From assembly GCA_022764505.1 (NCBI GenBank), contig JALEQJ010000032.1:1-64000 (forward strand): a stretch of DNA of 64,000 nt, given 5' to 3'. The notes beneath the pieces are model-generated. The model made no database searches and was not told where the DNA came from. It saw only the letters and a list, made by a program, of their open reading frames with translations. The DNA is from Phocaeicola sp. GTDB taxonomy: Bacteria > Bacteroidota > Bacteroidia > Bacteroidales > Bacteroidaceae. The position numbers were made by a program, and so were the translations under genes. This document shows positions 53,756-62,752 of the stretch, piece by piece; positions within the stretch are counted from its first letter, which is position 1; every line of letters starts with the position of its first letter.

Positions 53756-54835
53756 TTATTTTACCAATTTCGCTTTCAGAGCTTCTACTACTTCGTCCGG
53801 ATCCGGTACGATACCACCCAAGCGACCGAAGTGTTCTACCGGAATACTGCAGTTTACAGCCAGTTTCACATCTTCTATCATTTGTCCGCTATTGAGCTCT
53901 ACTACGAGGATTCCTTTGAGTTTCTTTGCTCTTTCTTCCAGTTCTTTCTTTGGGAAAGGCCAGAGAGTGATTGGACGGAAAAGACCGACTTTGATACCTT
54001 CTTCACGTGCATGTTCTATCGCTTTGAGAGAGATACGTGCGCTGGAACCGAATGCTACTACGAGGTATTCTGCATCTTCGCAGTTCAATTCTTCATAACG
54101 TACTTCATTGGCTTGTACTTCTGCATATTTTCTTTGCAGATGTTCGTTTCTGGTTTCCATTACATTAGGATCCAGTTCCAATGAAGTGATGACATTGGGC
54201 TTGCGTCCTTTCTTTCCGTTGGCAGCCCATGGACAGCGTGCTATCACTTCTTCGTCTGTGAGACGTGGCTGTTGTTCCGGAAGTTCTACTTTTTCCATCA
54301 TCTGACCGATAACACCGTCTGACAAGATCATTACCGGATTACGATATTTGAATGCGAGGTCAAAACCTAAGCCTACGAAGTCTGCCATTTCCTGTACAGA
54401 AGAGGGAGCCAATGTGATAAGACGATAGTCTCCGTGTCCTCCACCTTTTACTGTTTGGAAATAATCTGCTTGGCTGGGCTGAATAGTTCCCAAACCGGGA
54501 CCGCCACGCATTACATTTAAGATAACACAAGGCAATTCTGCACCTGCGATATATGAGATACCTTCTTGCTTCAAGCTCACACCGGGGCTGGAAGAAGAGG
54601 TCATTACTTTTTTACCTGTGCCGGCACCACCGTACACCATATTTATAGCAGCCACTTCGCTTTCTGCTTGTAATACTACCATTCCTGTGGTTTTCCATGG
54701 AGCGATTTCTGCCAAGGTTTCCAATACTTCCGATTGGGGGGTGATAGGATAACCGAAATAGCCATCTACCCCATAACGTACTGCGGCATGGGCTATGGCT
54801 TCATTTCCTTTCATTAACACTACTTCTTTTGCCAT
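53756..54835 (-). CDS. 2-oxoacid:ferredoxin oxidoreductase, alpha subunit
   Basis: A 359-aa pyrimidine-binding and transketolase C-domain subunit. Markers are VLMKGNEAIAHAAVRYGVDG, FGYPITPQSEVLETLAE and SSSSPGVSLKQEGISYIAGA, with the C-terminal part VEHFGRLGGIVPDPDEV. It has the short VorB-like plan with no fused gamma domain. It follows the ferredoxin gene after 25 bp. Confidence 0.93.
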   Translation of the reverse strand: MAKEVVLMKGNEAIAHAAVRYGVDGYFGYPITPQSEVLETLAEIAPWKTTGMVVLQAESEVAAINMVYGGAGTGKKVMTSSSSPGVSLKQEGISYIAGAELPCVILNVMRGGPGLGTIQPSQADYFQTVKGGGHGDYRLITLAPSSVQEMADFVGLGFDLAFKYRNPVMILSDGVIGQMMEKVELPEQQPRLTDEEVIARCPWAANGKKGRKPNVITSLELDPNVMETRNEHLQRKYAEVQANEVRYEELNCEDAEYLVVAFGSSARISLKAIEHAREEGIKVGLFRPITLWPFPKKELEERAKKLKGILVVELNSGQMIEDVKLAVNCSIPVEHFGRLGGIVPDPDEVVEALKAKLVK

Positions 54836-54860
54836 AATCTTCTTTTTTAGATTTAGTACA

Positions 54861-55091
54861 TTATTCTTCTACTCTTGCTCTATATACTGTAAGACAGCCA
54901 TCCGGGCAGACTACTGCACAAGAGGTACAGCCATTGCAAGTATCTTGCAACGCTTGGTGTACATAGTTGTACCCTTTTTGGTTTACCTTGGGATTTAATT
55001 CCAATACATTGAGCGGGCAGGCGACTACGCAGAGTCCACAGCCTTTACATCTTTCCGTGTTTACTAACACGACTCCTTTTACTTTAGCCAT
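54861..55091 (-). CDS. 4Fe-4S dicluster ferredoxin subunit of the kor complex
   Basis: A 76-aa protein starting MAKVKGVVLVNTERC. It has two complete cluster motifs, CKGCGLCVVACPLNVLE and CNGCTSCAVVCPDGC. It is the electron-carrying delta subunit. The start at 55091 is used because the longer open frame to 55238 overlaps the TPR gene and has no family sequence. Confidence 0.93.
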   Translation of the reverse strand: MAKVKGVVLVNTERCKGCGLCVVACPLNVLELNPKVNQKGYNYVHQALQDTCNGCTSCAVVCPDGCLTVYRARVEE

Positions 55092-55111
55092 ACTTTTGCG
55101 TTTTATTGGTA

Positions 55112-55396
55112 TTAGTGATTGTACATATCTGTATGAAAAAAATTCATTATTTCCTGCACCATTTCCTGGGCAGACTTTGCTGGACCTTCGGGGTTCAAGT
55201 CTATAGAGAGTTGATAATTGTCTAAGGCTAATCTCCAATCAGATTGTTTTCTATAGAGGTTTCCGAGTAAATAGTATGCTTCGGCTTTTTCTTTCGTGTC
55301 GGTAGAACGAGATAACAAATCTGACAAAAGTTTATTAGCGAGGTTTATTTCCCCCTGTTTTATATAGTTCCGTGCCTTTTCTATATCAGCATTCAT
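55112..55396 (-). CDS. Small TPR protein heading the kor operon
   Basis: A 94-aa protein starting MNADIEKARNYIKQGEINLA with about two TPR helices pairs (KAEAYYLLGNLYRKQSDWRL; ALDNYQLSIDLNPEGPAKSA) and the end MNFFHTDMYNH. The frame is open to 55513, but the promoter TTG-N19-TATCTTTG (55451-55422) starts the mRNA near 55415. That leaves the ATG at 55396 as best start (55411 would have a 4-nt leader). It lies 20 bp before the ferredoxin gene. Role unknown, perhaps assembly. Confidence 0.8.
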   Translation of the reverse strand: MNADIEKARNYIKQGEINLANKLLSDLLSRSTDTKEKAEAYYLLGNLYRKQSDWRLALDNYQLSIDLNPEGPAKSAQEMVQEIMNFFHTDMYNH

Positions 55397-55421
55397 ACTA
55401 TTAAATATCATTTTGTCTACG

Positions 55422-55451
55422 CAAAGATAACGTTTAGGCTTTATCAGGCAA
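55422..55451 (-). promoter_or_regulatory. kor operon promoter
   Basis: On the minus strand TTG (55451-55449), 19 nt, TATCTTTG (55429-55422). Same -7 box and spacing as inside the CRISPR repeats. Confidence 0.75.
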
Positions 55452-55565
55452 GTATTTACTATGTTAAATTTCAGCACGAATATGAAATATCTTGAATAGT
55501 ATGGAGCAGACACAATTTCTACTATAGTTTTCTTCCTTTTCCACAGTGTCGCTTGCTTTTTTTAT

Positions 55566-55645
55566 TCCGTACCGAAGTCTGCATAAACTTCGGTTACGGT
55601 TTATGTAAACTTCCATCGTGGTTTATATAAACCGTGGTGCAAAAT
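55566..55645 (+). repeat. Dispersed palindromic repeat, GTTTATGTAAAC family, copy 2
   Basis: Units GCATAAACTTCGGTTACG, GTTTATGTAAACTTCCATCG and GTTTATATAAACCGTGGTGC follow each other at about 20-22 nt. The first part forms a stem CCGTACCGAAGT / ACTTCGGTTACGG. Copy 1 is at 15008-15056. The gap 55452-55812 holds nothing else I can support. Confidence 0.7.
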
Positions 55646-55812
55646 AAAATTTAAGCAGAAAGCACAAGAAGAATAGATTCTTATTGGTGGAAAATCATTG
55701 CTGTACAATAAAAATGATGAGGTAAGGTTGTAACTAAGGCAGGTTGACTTTATTCTTGAGAGGCTTCTTTTCTTTTTCTATATATTGTCTTCTCTTTTCA
55801 TAGTAAGTAAAG

Positions 55813-55820
55813 TATATTTG
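55813..55820 (+). promoter_or_regulatory. Promoter -7 box of the rhomboid gene
   Basis: TATATTTG fits TAnnTTTG; the start is near 55827, 21 nt before the ATG at 55848. A TTG lies 25 nt upstream, wider than usual. Confidence 0.5.
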
Positions 55821-55847
55821 TATAGTTACTACAAAAAACTCGTTTTA

Positions 55848-57404
55848 ATGAAAAATAAACTACGTCTTGTTTTTATGCCATTTATGTTGGCTCTTATAGG
55901 ACTGATAGTAGGTTATACGTTTTTGAACTGGCTTTTGTTTATCAAACTCGGCATTCTTCACCCGAAAGAAGAGATCACAATGATTATCTTGCCTTTTTTG
56001 TTTGCGGGGGGAATTACATGGTTATATCTGAGCCCAAAACTGAAGGTGCTACAGCTGAAAGTAGATTTTTTTCATGTATTTATAGCATTTCTTGGCTTAT
56101 TGATACCTACGGTATTGGCACAGAAGTATATGTGCGTAAATACAGGTAAACTGACGGTATTGACATCTGTAGGAGAAATAAGACATAGTGAACAGACGAA
56201 GTATTATGATTTGGGAACACACTACATAGATACGGGTAACAAACATTGTTATGCTACTTACGAGATACATGGGAAGCGTGCAGAACGGCTCTGTATGTAT
56301 TTCTATACCGTTATGCCCATCTGCGAGAAAAGAGAGGAGATAGGTATGCATTATCAGCCCGCTGTATGGTTGGGTATCGTTTACGAAGAGGAAATAAGCA
56401 GTAGCATAAGTCAAGATAGAATGGAGGCTGCATATAATGCATTTATCAGTAGGAGTCAAAATCGTGTAGAACGTGGAGATTTCTCTCACTTTCTCTGTTT
56501 TGAACGAATAGGGCAGTCGTCCCAATATTACGAAGAATTTATGAAAGCCCTTGGACAAAGTGTCTCCAATGTTTCTGAACCTATTATACTTATGGGTATG
56601 AATATGCCTTATGGAGAGAGAGGCGGAGATTTATTGCAAAAATTCTTTACTGCTTTTTTCATCGTAATGTTCGTATGGCTATTGCTGTCCATTATTCCTA
56701 AAATCAATCCTAAGGAACTGAAACGCATCAAGGAAGGTAAGCCTGATTGGGTAGCGAAATTAGAACGACAGGAGTGGCTTGAGTTTATAACTCCCCGCAA
56801 AGACTACTTTGTTACGCCTGTCATTCTATTGCTCAATGTAGCTGTCTTTTTCCTGATGATGCTTGCAGGGAAAGGTTTTCTTACCTTTCAGGCAGATGAT
56901 CTGATAAGCTGGGGAGCTTGTTATGCTCCTATGGTATCAGAGGGACAATGGTGGCGATTGCTCACGGCTACGTTTCTGCATAATGGAGTATCTCACCTGT
57001 TTGGCAATATGTTTTTTCTCGTTTATGTAAGTCTTCATTTGGAAGAGTTGATAACTCGCTCTCAATACCTATGCCTGTATCTGTTCTCGGCACTTGCCGG
57101 AAGTGTCATCAGCTTGCTGTGGCATACCGAACCTTTTGTTGCTGTAGGTGCATCCGGAGCTATATTCGGACTTTATGGAGCCTACATAGCTCTTTTAATA
57201 GGTGGACTTTATCCGAAAAAGTATATGAAGTCAGTACTTAAAGAAACGTTATTTTTTATCGGTATAAACCTCTTGGCTGGCATATTGCCCGGTGCTGACA
57301 ATGCAGCTCACATAGGAGGATTGCTTTGTGGTTTCTTTCTGGGTCTTATATTCCTCAGTTCGTGCAAACGAAAGGCAAGGAAGGAGATAAGGCGTAAGCT
57401 ATAG
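55848..57404 (+). CDS. Rhomboid-family intramembrane serine protease with a long N-terminal region
   Basis: A 518-aa protein. The C-terminal 200 residues form a rhomboid: WWRLLTATFLHNGVSHLFGN, then FVAVGASGAIFGLYGAYIAL with the catalytic serine in GASGA, and the catalytic histidine in NAAHIGGLLCG. Before it lie two to three helices (about 9-35, 43-60, 70-92), a soluble domain of about 170 residues with several cysteines, and another helix (about 262-285). The start ATG at 55848 follows the promoter box; the earlier in-frame start at 55785 precedes it. The substrate is unknown. Confidence 0.88.
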   Translation: MKNKLRLVFMPFMLALIGLIVGYTFLNWLLFIKLGILHPKEEITMIILPFLFAGGITWLYLSPKLKVLQLKVDFFHVFIAFLGLLIPTVLAQKYMCVNTGKLTVLTSVGEIRHSEQTKYYDLGTHYIDTGNKHCYATYEIHGKRAERLCMYFYTVMPICEKREEIGMHYQPAVWLGIVYEEEISSSISQDRMEAAYNAFISRSQNRVERGDFSHFLCFERIGQSSQYYEEFMKALGQSVSNVSEPIILMGMNMPYGERGGDLLQKFFTAFFIVMFVWLLLSIIPKINPKELKRIKEGKPDWVAKLERQEWLEFITPRKDYFVTPVILLLNVAVFFLMMLAGKGFLTFQADDLISWGACYAPMVSEGQWWRLLTATFLHNGVSHLFGNMFFLVYVSLHLEELITRSQYLCLYLFSALAGSVISLLWHTEPFVAVGASGAIFGLYGAYIALLIGGLYPKKYMKSVLKETLFFIGINLLAGILPGADNAAHIGGLLCGFFLGLIFLSSCKRKARKEIRRKL

Positions 57405-57573
57405 AGGGAACAGGAACAAATTATGCGTGTTTTTATCTGGTAATTCCCTTCCCATTATATGGCATAAATTGGATATGCTTAAAGCGTTATGACGTTATTG
57501 CAGAGGTAATTCCGTGCGTGATTTCTTAAGACTTTAGATTACAGAAACGAAACTGTTCCCATCTCTTCCGGCT

Positions 57574-57604
57574 TTTGCTCCCTGCTTAAAAAGCTGTACC
57601 TTTG
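57574..57604 (+). promoter_or_regulatory. prmA operon promoter
   Basis: TTTG (57574-57577), 19 nt, TACCTTTG (57597-57604); start near 57611, 23 nt before prmA. Confidence 0.7.
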
Positions 57605-57633
57605 TAACCCAATAAACGTAGATAGATATTCTT

Positions 57634-58485
57634 ATGAAATACTTAGAAGTGAACTTCAATTTATATCCTTGCGATGAAATGCGAACAGATGTGCTGTCTG
57701 CTTATTTGTCAGACTTGGGATTTGACAGCTTTGTACCGGAAGTGGCAGGTTTGTCTGCATTTATCCCTACGGATTTGTTTGACGAAGATGCACTCCGAGA
57801 AACCTTGAGCAATTATCCTTTCTCAGATACCCAAATCACTTATACCCAGCACGAACACGAGGATAAAAACTGGAACGAAGAGTGGGAAAAGCATTATTTT
57901 CAGCCTATTGTTATAGAAGATAGATGCGTGATACATAGTACTTTTCATACGGATTATCCTCAACTTCCCTACGAGATTATTATCAATCCGCAAATGGCAT
58001 TCGGTACGGGTCATCACGAAACTACCGCTACTATCATTGCAGAGATCTTGGATACGGAGATGGAGGGGAAAAGAGTTCTGGATATGGGTTGTGGTACAGC
58101 TATCTTAGGAATTTTGGCACGTATGAAAGGAGCTTCTGCTGTAGTGGGAGTGGATATAGATGAGTGGTGCGTAAGAAATTCTTGGGATAACATCGCACTG
58201 AACAAATTGGATCAAATAGATATTTTCCAAGGAGATGCACATACGCTTTCTACCCTCGGACACTTTGATATTATTATAGCCAATATCAATAGAAATATCC
58301 TTTTGGCGGATATGGAGAATTATATACAGGCTTTGGGAGCAGAGGGACTGCTGCTTATGAGTGGTTTCTACACAGAAGATATTCCTGTACTCCAAGAAAA
58401 AGCCCTCTCGTTGGGCTTGGCATTTTCTCATAGTAGAGAAAAGAATAATTGGGCTGTAGCCGTATTCCATAAGCCTACACTATAG
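57634..58485 (+). CDS. prmA: Ribosomal protein L11 methyltransferase
   Basis: Methylates lysines and the N-terminus of ribosomal protein L11. In 283 aa, the N-terminal substrate-binding part (about 1-95) includes EDKNWNEEWEKHYFQPI. The class I methyltransferase domain has INPQMAFGTGHHETT, SAM loop LDMGCGTAILGIL (about 151-163) and the catalytic-type motif DIIIANINRNIL. First gene of the prmA-xseA-xseB-HAD operon; xseA follows after 3 bp. Confidence 0.94.
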   Translation: MKYLEVNFNLYPCDEMRTDVLSAYLSDLGFDSFVPEVAGLSAFIPTDLFDEDALRETLSNYPFSDTQITYTQHEHEDKNWNEEWEKHYFQPIVIEDRCVIHSTFHTDYPQLPYEIIINPQMAFGTGHHETTATIIAEILDTEMEGKRVLDMGCGTAILGILARMKGASAVVGVDIDEWCVRNSWDNIALNKLDQIDIFQGDAHTLSTLGHFDIIIANINRNILLADMENYIQALGAEGLLLMSGFYTEDIPVLQEKALSLGLAFSHSREKNNWAVAVFHKPTL

Positions 58486-58488
58486 GAA

Positions 58489-59817
58489 ATGCAGACAGAC
58501 GGACACCTTACACTCGTAGAACTGAATTACCTCATCAGACAGAGCATACAGCACTGCTTCCCTCAATCTATTTGGGTGCAAGCAGAAACAAGCGATGTGC
58601 GCACTGCTTCCAATGGGCATTGTTACTTGGAATTTATTCAGAAGGATCTTTATACGCACGCTTTATTGGCAAAAGCGAAAGGTATTATTTGGAGCAATGT
58701 TTTCAAGTCTTTGCGTCCTTATTTTGAAAAAGAGACAGGAGAAACATTTCGGTCGGGTATCAAGGTGCTGGTCAAGGTGCGTGTAGAGTTTAGTGAGCTG
58801 TATGGTTATAGTCTTATCGTAGAGGAAATAGACCCAACCTACACTATAGGAGATATGGTAAAGCGCAGGAAAGAGATTTTGGATCGCTTAACCAAAGAAG
58901 GCGTACTTAATCTCAATAAAGAACTGACTTTTCCTATGCTTCCGCAACGTATTGCTGTGATTTCTTCTGCTACAGCAGCCGGATATGGTGATTTCTGTAA
59001 TCAGCTTCGGCAGAACAAGCGAGGTATAGTGTTCTATACACGCCTTTTCCCTGCCATTATGCAAGGAGACAGAATAGAAGAGAGCATCATACAAGCCTTG
59101 GACAAGATTTATACTTGCATAGATCAATGGGACGTGGTGGTTATCATACGTGGCGGAGGTGCTACCTCAGACTTAGCAGGCTTTGATACATACAATTTAG
59201 CAACTTCTGTAGCGCAATTCCCACTCCCCATCATCACAGGGATAGGGCACGAAAGGGACGATACGGTTTTGGACTTTGTAGCACACCTGCGTGCCAAAAC
59301 TCCTACAGCGGCTGCAGAAATTCTCATTCACTATATGAACCAATGTGCAGAAGTATTGGAACGACTCACGCAAAGCATTTATCTGTTACCAACCCGGCTG
59401 CTGCAAACAGAGAAACAACGGATAGCTACCTATACTCAATACATTCCTGCACTTGTGGAAAAACGAATCCAAACAGAACAGCATAAGTTGCAAAGCAAAG
59501 AGCATCAGCTTCTCTCCTTGTGGAACAGTCGCAGGGTACAGGATAGTTTTCGGATAGAGTCGTTATTGCCACGCATAATGCACGCAATAGAAAAGAAACT
59601 GAATGTAGAGACGCATCGGTTGGCACTCTGTGAGCAAAAAACACGTTTACTCTCCCCTCAACATATTCTCAGTAAGGGATATTCTCTTACACTCAAGAAT
59701 GGAAAGACTCTGAAAGATAGCAAAGACCTTTCTGTAGGAGATATCCTCGTAACCCATCTTGCAAAAGGAAAAATAGAAAGTACCATCACCCAAATACACA
59801 AAAAGAATGAAAGCTAA
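58489..59817 (+). CDS. xseA: Exodeoxyribonuclease VII large subunit
   Basis: Catalytic subunit of the single-strand exonuclease ExoVII. In 442 aa, the N-terminal OB fold is IWVQAETSDVRTASNGHCYL, the nuclease domain has VIIRGGGATSDLAGFD (about 219-234) and TGIGHERDDTVLDFVAH, and a long helical region ends in the C-terminal SLTLKNGKTLKDSKDL. It overlaps xseB by 11 bp, so the two subunits are translationally coupled. Confidence 0.95.
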   Translation: MQTDGHLTLVELNYLIRQSIQHCFPQSIWVQAETSDVRTASNGHCYLEFIQKDLYTHALLAKAKGIIWSNVFKSLRPYFEKETGETFRSGIKVLVKVRVEFSELYGYSLIVEEIDPTYTIGDMVKRRKEILDRLTKEGVLNLNKELTFPMLPQRIAVISSATAAGYGDFCNQLRQNKRGIVFYTRLFPAIMQGDRIEESIIQALDKIYTCIDQWDVVVIIRGGGATSDLAGFDTYNLATSVAQFPLPIITGIGHERDDTVLDFVAHLRAKTPTAAAEILIHYMNQCAEVLERLTQSIYLLPTRLLQTEKQRIATYTQYIPALVEKRIQTEQHKLQSKEHQLLSLWNSRRVQDSFRIESLLPRIMHAIEKKLNVETHRLALCEQKTRLLSPQHILSKGYSLTLKNGKTLKDSKDLSVGDILVTHLAKGKIESTITQIHKKNES

Positions 59818-60007
59818 AAGCCTTACTTACGCTACTGCAATAGAACGCTTGGAAAGCATCGTAGAAGCGTTGGAAAACAACGATATAGATATAGATGCAC
59901 TGCAAAGCAAACTAAAAGAAGCACAGACGCTTATCAAGTTCTGCAAAGAGAAACTATATACCGCAGACAAGGATATAAAAAAACTACTTTCTACAGAGGA
60001 AGAATAA
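59807..60007 (+). CDS. xseB: Exodeoxyribonuclease VII small subunit
   Basis: A 66-aa helical hairpin: LTYATAIERLESIVEALENN with DIDIDALQSKLKEAQTLI and FCKEKLYTADKDIKKLL. Typical XseB length and sequence. Confidence 0.93.
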   Translation: MKAKSLTYATAIERLESIVEALENNDIDIDALQSKLKEAQTLIKFCKEKLYTADKDIKKLLSTEEE

Positions 60008-60028
60008 GAACAAGCAATACGACAGAGA

Positions 60029-60691
60029 ATGAAAAAAGAATTGATCATATTTGATTTGGACGGAACACTCCTCAATAGTATAGCAGACTTGGCTACGGCT
60101 ACAAATTATGCACTTGCTACATTGGGCTATCCTACACACGAAACAGCAGCTTATAAGTTTTTCGTAGGTAATGGTATCAATAAACTTTTTGAACGTGCTT
60201 TGCCGGCAGACAAGAGAAATGAAACCGAGATAAAACGTGTACGCAGTCTGTTTGTGCCTTATTATAATGAACACAATGCAGACCTCAGCACTCCTTACGA
60301 TGGTATGACTGCACTCTTACAGCAATTACAGACGGCAGGATATACTCTCGCTATCGCCTCCAATAAGTACCAAGAAGCCACGACTTATTTGGCAAAAAGA
60401 TATTTCCCGGATATAGATTTTGTAGCAGTTTTGGGACAACGAGAAGGAATACCCGCAAAACCTGACCCACAGATCATAGAAGAAATTCTGCAACAAACGG
60501 GCGTAGGAAGAGCAGGAGTGGTGTATGTGGGAGATTCTTGTGTAGATATGGAAACAGGAAGAAATGCAGGTGTAGATACAATAGGAGTAACGTGGGGATT
60601 TCGCCCGCAAAGTGAACTGGAAATGTATAAACCTGCTTGTATAGCGCACAGCAGTACAGATATTTGGGAGTTTATATCCTCACGTAGCTAA
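60029..60691 (+). CDS. HAD-superfamily hydrolase, phosphoglycolate phosphatase-like
   Basis: A 220-aa HAD phosphatase of the Gph/PGP group. Motif I is IFDLDGTLLNSIADL (nucleophile D10), motif II is LAIASNKYQ, and motif III-IV is KPDPQIIEEIL then VYVGDSCVDMETGRNAG. The helical cap follows motif I. Phosphoglycolate is the usual substrate in this group, but others are possible. It is 21 bp after xseB. Its end overlaps the convergent FimB-like gene by 4 bp. Confidence 0.9.
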   Translation: MKKELIIFDLDGTLLNSIADLATATNYALATLGYPTHETAAYKFFVGNGINKLFERALPADKRNETEIKRVRSLFVPYYNEHNADLSTPYDGMTALLQQLQTAGYTLAIASNKYQEATTYLAKRYFPDIDFVAVLGQREGIPAKPDPQIIEEILQQTGVGRAGVVYVGDSCVDMETGRNAGVDTIGVTWGFRPQSELEMYKPACIAHSSTDIWEFISSRS

Positions 60692-62016
60692 GGTTTCTTT
60701 ACTATCACCTCTTTTACAGCACGTGTCCAGTATTTTACAGTTTTTCCTGCTTTGAGGATAGTGTTGTTTGTAAAAGAGAAAGTGGAATCGAAGTTGCCAC
60801 ACAGATAGCGATGTCCTTTTTCGGACACTAATAAATCATAGTGATGCGTTTGAAAAAGAGTGATGATTTCCTCCCAGTTTAGTGTAGCATCTTCCACGAA
60901 AACCTTGGCTTCTGCTACAGAAAGCAATCGCCAGTTCTTCCACCCGTCTTTCTCGTACTTGCTTACCAAAGAAACCGCCTCTTTTACAGTGGAGAACCAT
61001 TGTACAGGAGCCAATAACAACGCTTGTATATCTCCTTTATTCTCTGCCGCCAACGCTACGTAAAATCCTTTCCAGAAACTGCCTTGTACGGGCAATGTGT
61101 CATCGTACACAATCTCTATATCGTCTGTAGGTTGCTCTTTTTCAGGTTCATCTACTGGAGTATCTATAGGTTGGTCATCTAATGGGAATTCTATTTCTTT
61201 CTCCGGTAGCCATTCTGTAACTTCTCCTTGTTCTATAGTGAGGCTACCATTGTGAAAACTACCATATATTTTGTAAGGAACGCCCGCTTTGAACGGTTCT
61301 GTGTAGTTCATAGTATGGCTTTCTGTTCCATTGCTTTTTTCTACCTTTAGCGTGATAAGGATTTTTCCTTTTTCCGATGGGAAAATATAATTGGAGGTAG
61401 CTGTCCATATCCCCTTTCCATCGGCTTGTAGCGTAGTCCAATAGGTTTTCTCTGTTTTCCAATAATTGCCATCGAAAGCACAACCGGCATATACAGGAGT
61501 GATAGAAATACTGATGTTTTTTACTTCGTCGGGGACTTCTGTAAAACAAAAGCTGATACGTGCCACCATATATTCTAATTGTATCTTAGCAGAAATATCT
61601 TGTTGTAAATCTACCTTGCCACGCCCCATCAGTAATGGATAAATAGGATTACTTTGAGGTGAAAAGAAACTGCGGAAACCATATTCTATAGGTAGAGAGT
61701 AAATAGCTTCATCAAATCCCGAAAGCAGAGAGTATGCATACACACCTTTGGGAAGTTTCCAACTGACCATACTATTCTTATTTTCTATTTTCTCTCTTCT
61801 GATAAACGCTCCTTGCTCATCAAATAAATACAAAAACAGAGGATAACGAATTTGTGCTTGCTGGGCTTGCGACCATTCTATCTGTAGTCTATAAGTCTCT
61901 GTAGACTTAGGCTCATCCGGTGTTTCTCCACCATAACCACGACAGGCTGTAAGGGAGAGCAATAAAACATACGTGAGCAATATCCATATATAATAGGTGT
62001 AGATAGATTTACGCAT
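60688..62016 (-). CDS. FimB/Mfa2-like fimbrial-anchor lipoprotein (tentative)
   Basis: A 442-aa lipoprotein with a helix at about 9-24 and lipobox LTAC (cysteine near 25), followed by a spacer rich in acidic residues. The body has a two-domain beta pattern as in Bacteroidales fimbrillin and anchor proteins: YRLQIEWSQAQQAQIRYPLF, LPKGVYAYSLLSGFDEAIY, ARISFCFTEVPDEVKNISIS, and GVPYKIYGSFHNGSLTI with a following VTEW. The last about 130 residues (after a DEPEKEQPTDD linker) form an extra domain. No fimbrillin gene is next to it, so it may be a solitary anchor or a stalk protein. The family call is by pattern only. Confidence 0.6.
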   Translation of the reverse strand: MRKSIYTYYIWILLTYVLLLSLTACRGYGGETPDEPKSTETYRLQIEWSQAQQAQIRYPLFLYLFDEQGAFIRREKIENKNSMVSWKLPKGVYAYSLLSGFDEAIYSLPIEYGFRSFFSPQSNPIYPLLMGRGKVDLQQDISAKIQLEYMVARISFCFTEVPDEVKNISISITPVYAGCAFDGNYWKTEKTYWTTLQADGKGIWTATSNYIFPSEKGKILITLKVEKSNGTESHTMNYTEPFKAGVPYKIYGSFHNGSLTIEQGEVTEWLPEKEIEFPLDDQPIDTPVDEPEKEQPTDDIEIVYDDTLPVQGSFWKGFYVALAAENKGDIQALLLAPVQWFSTVKEAVSLVSKYEKDGWKNWRLLSVAEAKVFVEDATLNWEEIITLFQTHHYDLLVSEKGHRYLCGNFDSTFSFTNNTILKAGKTVKYWTRAVKEVIVKKP

Positions 62017-62045
62017 AAACGTAGAAGTTTTTTTGCCATAACACA

Positions 62046-62064
62046 GTCTAATAGCGTATTAGAC
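62046..62064. promoter_or_regulatory. Perfect 19-bp palindrome upstream of the FimB-like gene
   Basis: GTCTAATAGCGTATTAGAC has 8-bp perfect arms around GCG. It lies 30 nt before the FimB-like start codon, a position that suits an operator or a factor-binding site. No TAnnTTTG box is clear next to it. Confidence 0.4.
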
Positions 62065-62127
62065 GTACAATCGCTAACATAGTCCAACCGTATGTCTATG
62101 AAAATGTGGATAAGTCCTAAATGAAAT

Positions 62128-62166
62128 CCCCCCGAAAGTTTTTTCTATCTCTAACTTTCGGGGGGG
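62128..62166. terminator. Strong hairpin after the methionine-sulfoxide reductase gene
   Basis: CCCCCCGAAAGTT pairs perfectly with AACTTTCGGGGGG around a 12-nt loop. No good T-run follows on either strand, so it could be an intrinsic terminator of weak type or an mRNA 3'-end stabiliser. It lies 31 nt past the stop codon of the leftward gene. Confidence 0.6.
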
Positions 62167-62197
62167 AGGGGATTCATTATATACTTATATTCTTTGT

Positions 62198-62674
62198 TCA
62201 CTCTGTACGATAGAGTGTTCTTGTGAGGAGTTGGGCTATTTTTTCCAAATAGAGCCGGTCTACTTCATCGAAAGCATTTAAGTATTTGCTATCAATGTCT
62301 ATTTCCCCTACAACCTCTTTGTTACTATTGAATAGAGGAACTACTATTTCCGAGCGTGAATGAGCACTGCAAGCTATATGACCGGGGAAGGCTTCTACAT
62401 CTGGTACTATGATGCTTTTCTCTTCTGCCCAAGCAGTTCCACACACCCCTCTTCCTTTCTGTATGTGCATACAAGCTACAGGACCTTGGAATGGACCTAA
62501 TTGTAGTTCTCCATCGCAAACTAAATAAAATCCCGTCCAAAAGAAACGTTCTGCAAATCTTTCGTGAAGCAGAGCGGCTACATTGGCAAGGACACTGGTT
62601 TCATTTGTTTCTCCATCTATAACGCTTTCTATTTCTTTATAGACTGTTTCGTACGTTTGTTCTTTTGATGTCAT
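62198..62674 (-). CDS. msrC: Free methionine-(R)-sulfoxide reductase (GAF domain)
   Basis: A 158-aa single GAF-domain enzyme that reduces free Met-R-O. Its active cysteines are in RGVCGTAW (about C84) and HIACSAHSRSEIVVPL (about C104), with a third in AVACMHI, all as in the fRMsr family. The rest is GAF (FFWTGFYLVCDGELQLGPFQ, GEIDIDSKYLNAFDEVD). Its 5' end lies about 20 nt downstream of the alaS terminator. Confidence 0.92.
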   Translation of the reverse strand: MTSKEQTYETVYKEIESVIDGETNETSVLANVAALLHERFAERFFWTGFYLVCDGELQLGPFQGPVACMHIQKGRGVCGTAWAEEKSIIVPDVEAFPGHIACSAHSRSEIVVPLFNSNKEVVGEIDIDSKYLNAFDEVDRLYLEKIAQLLTRTLYRTE

Positions 62675-62697
62675 ATCTATTGTAATGTGTTTGCAAA

Positions 62698-62734
62698 AAA
62701 AAAGGTCGGTATAGTGTGTTTCTATACAGACCTC
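62698..62734 (-). terminator. alaS terminator
   Basis: AGGTCTGTATAG pairs with CTATACCGACCT on the minus strand and is followed by T8. It begins about 19 nt after the alaS stop codon. Confidence 0.88.
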
Positions 62735-62752
62735 TTATGCTATGGTTTATTA

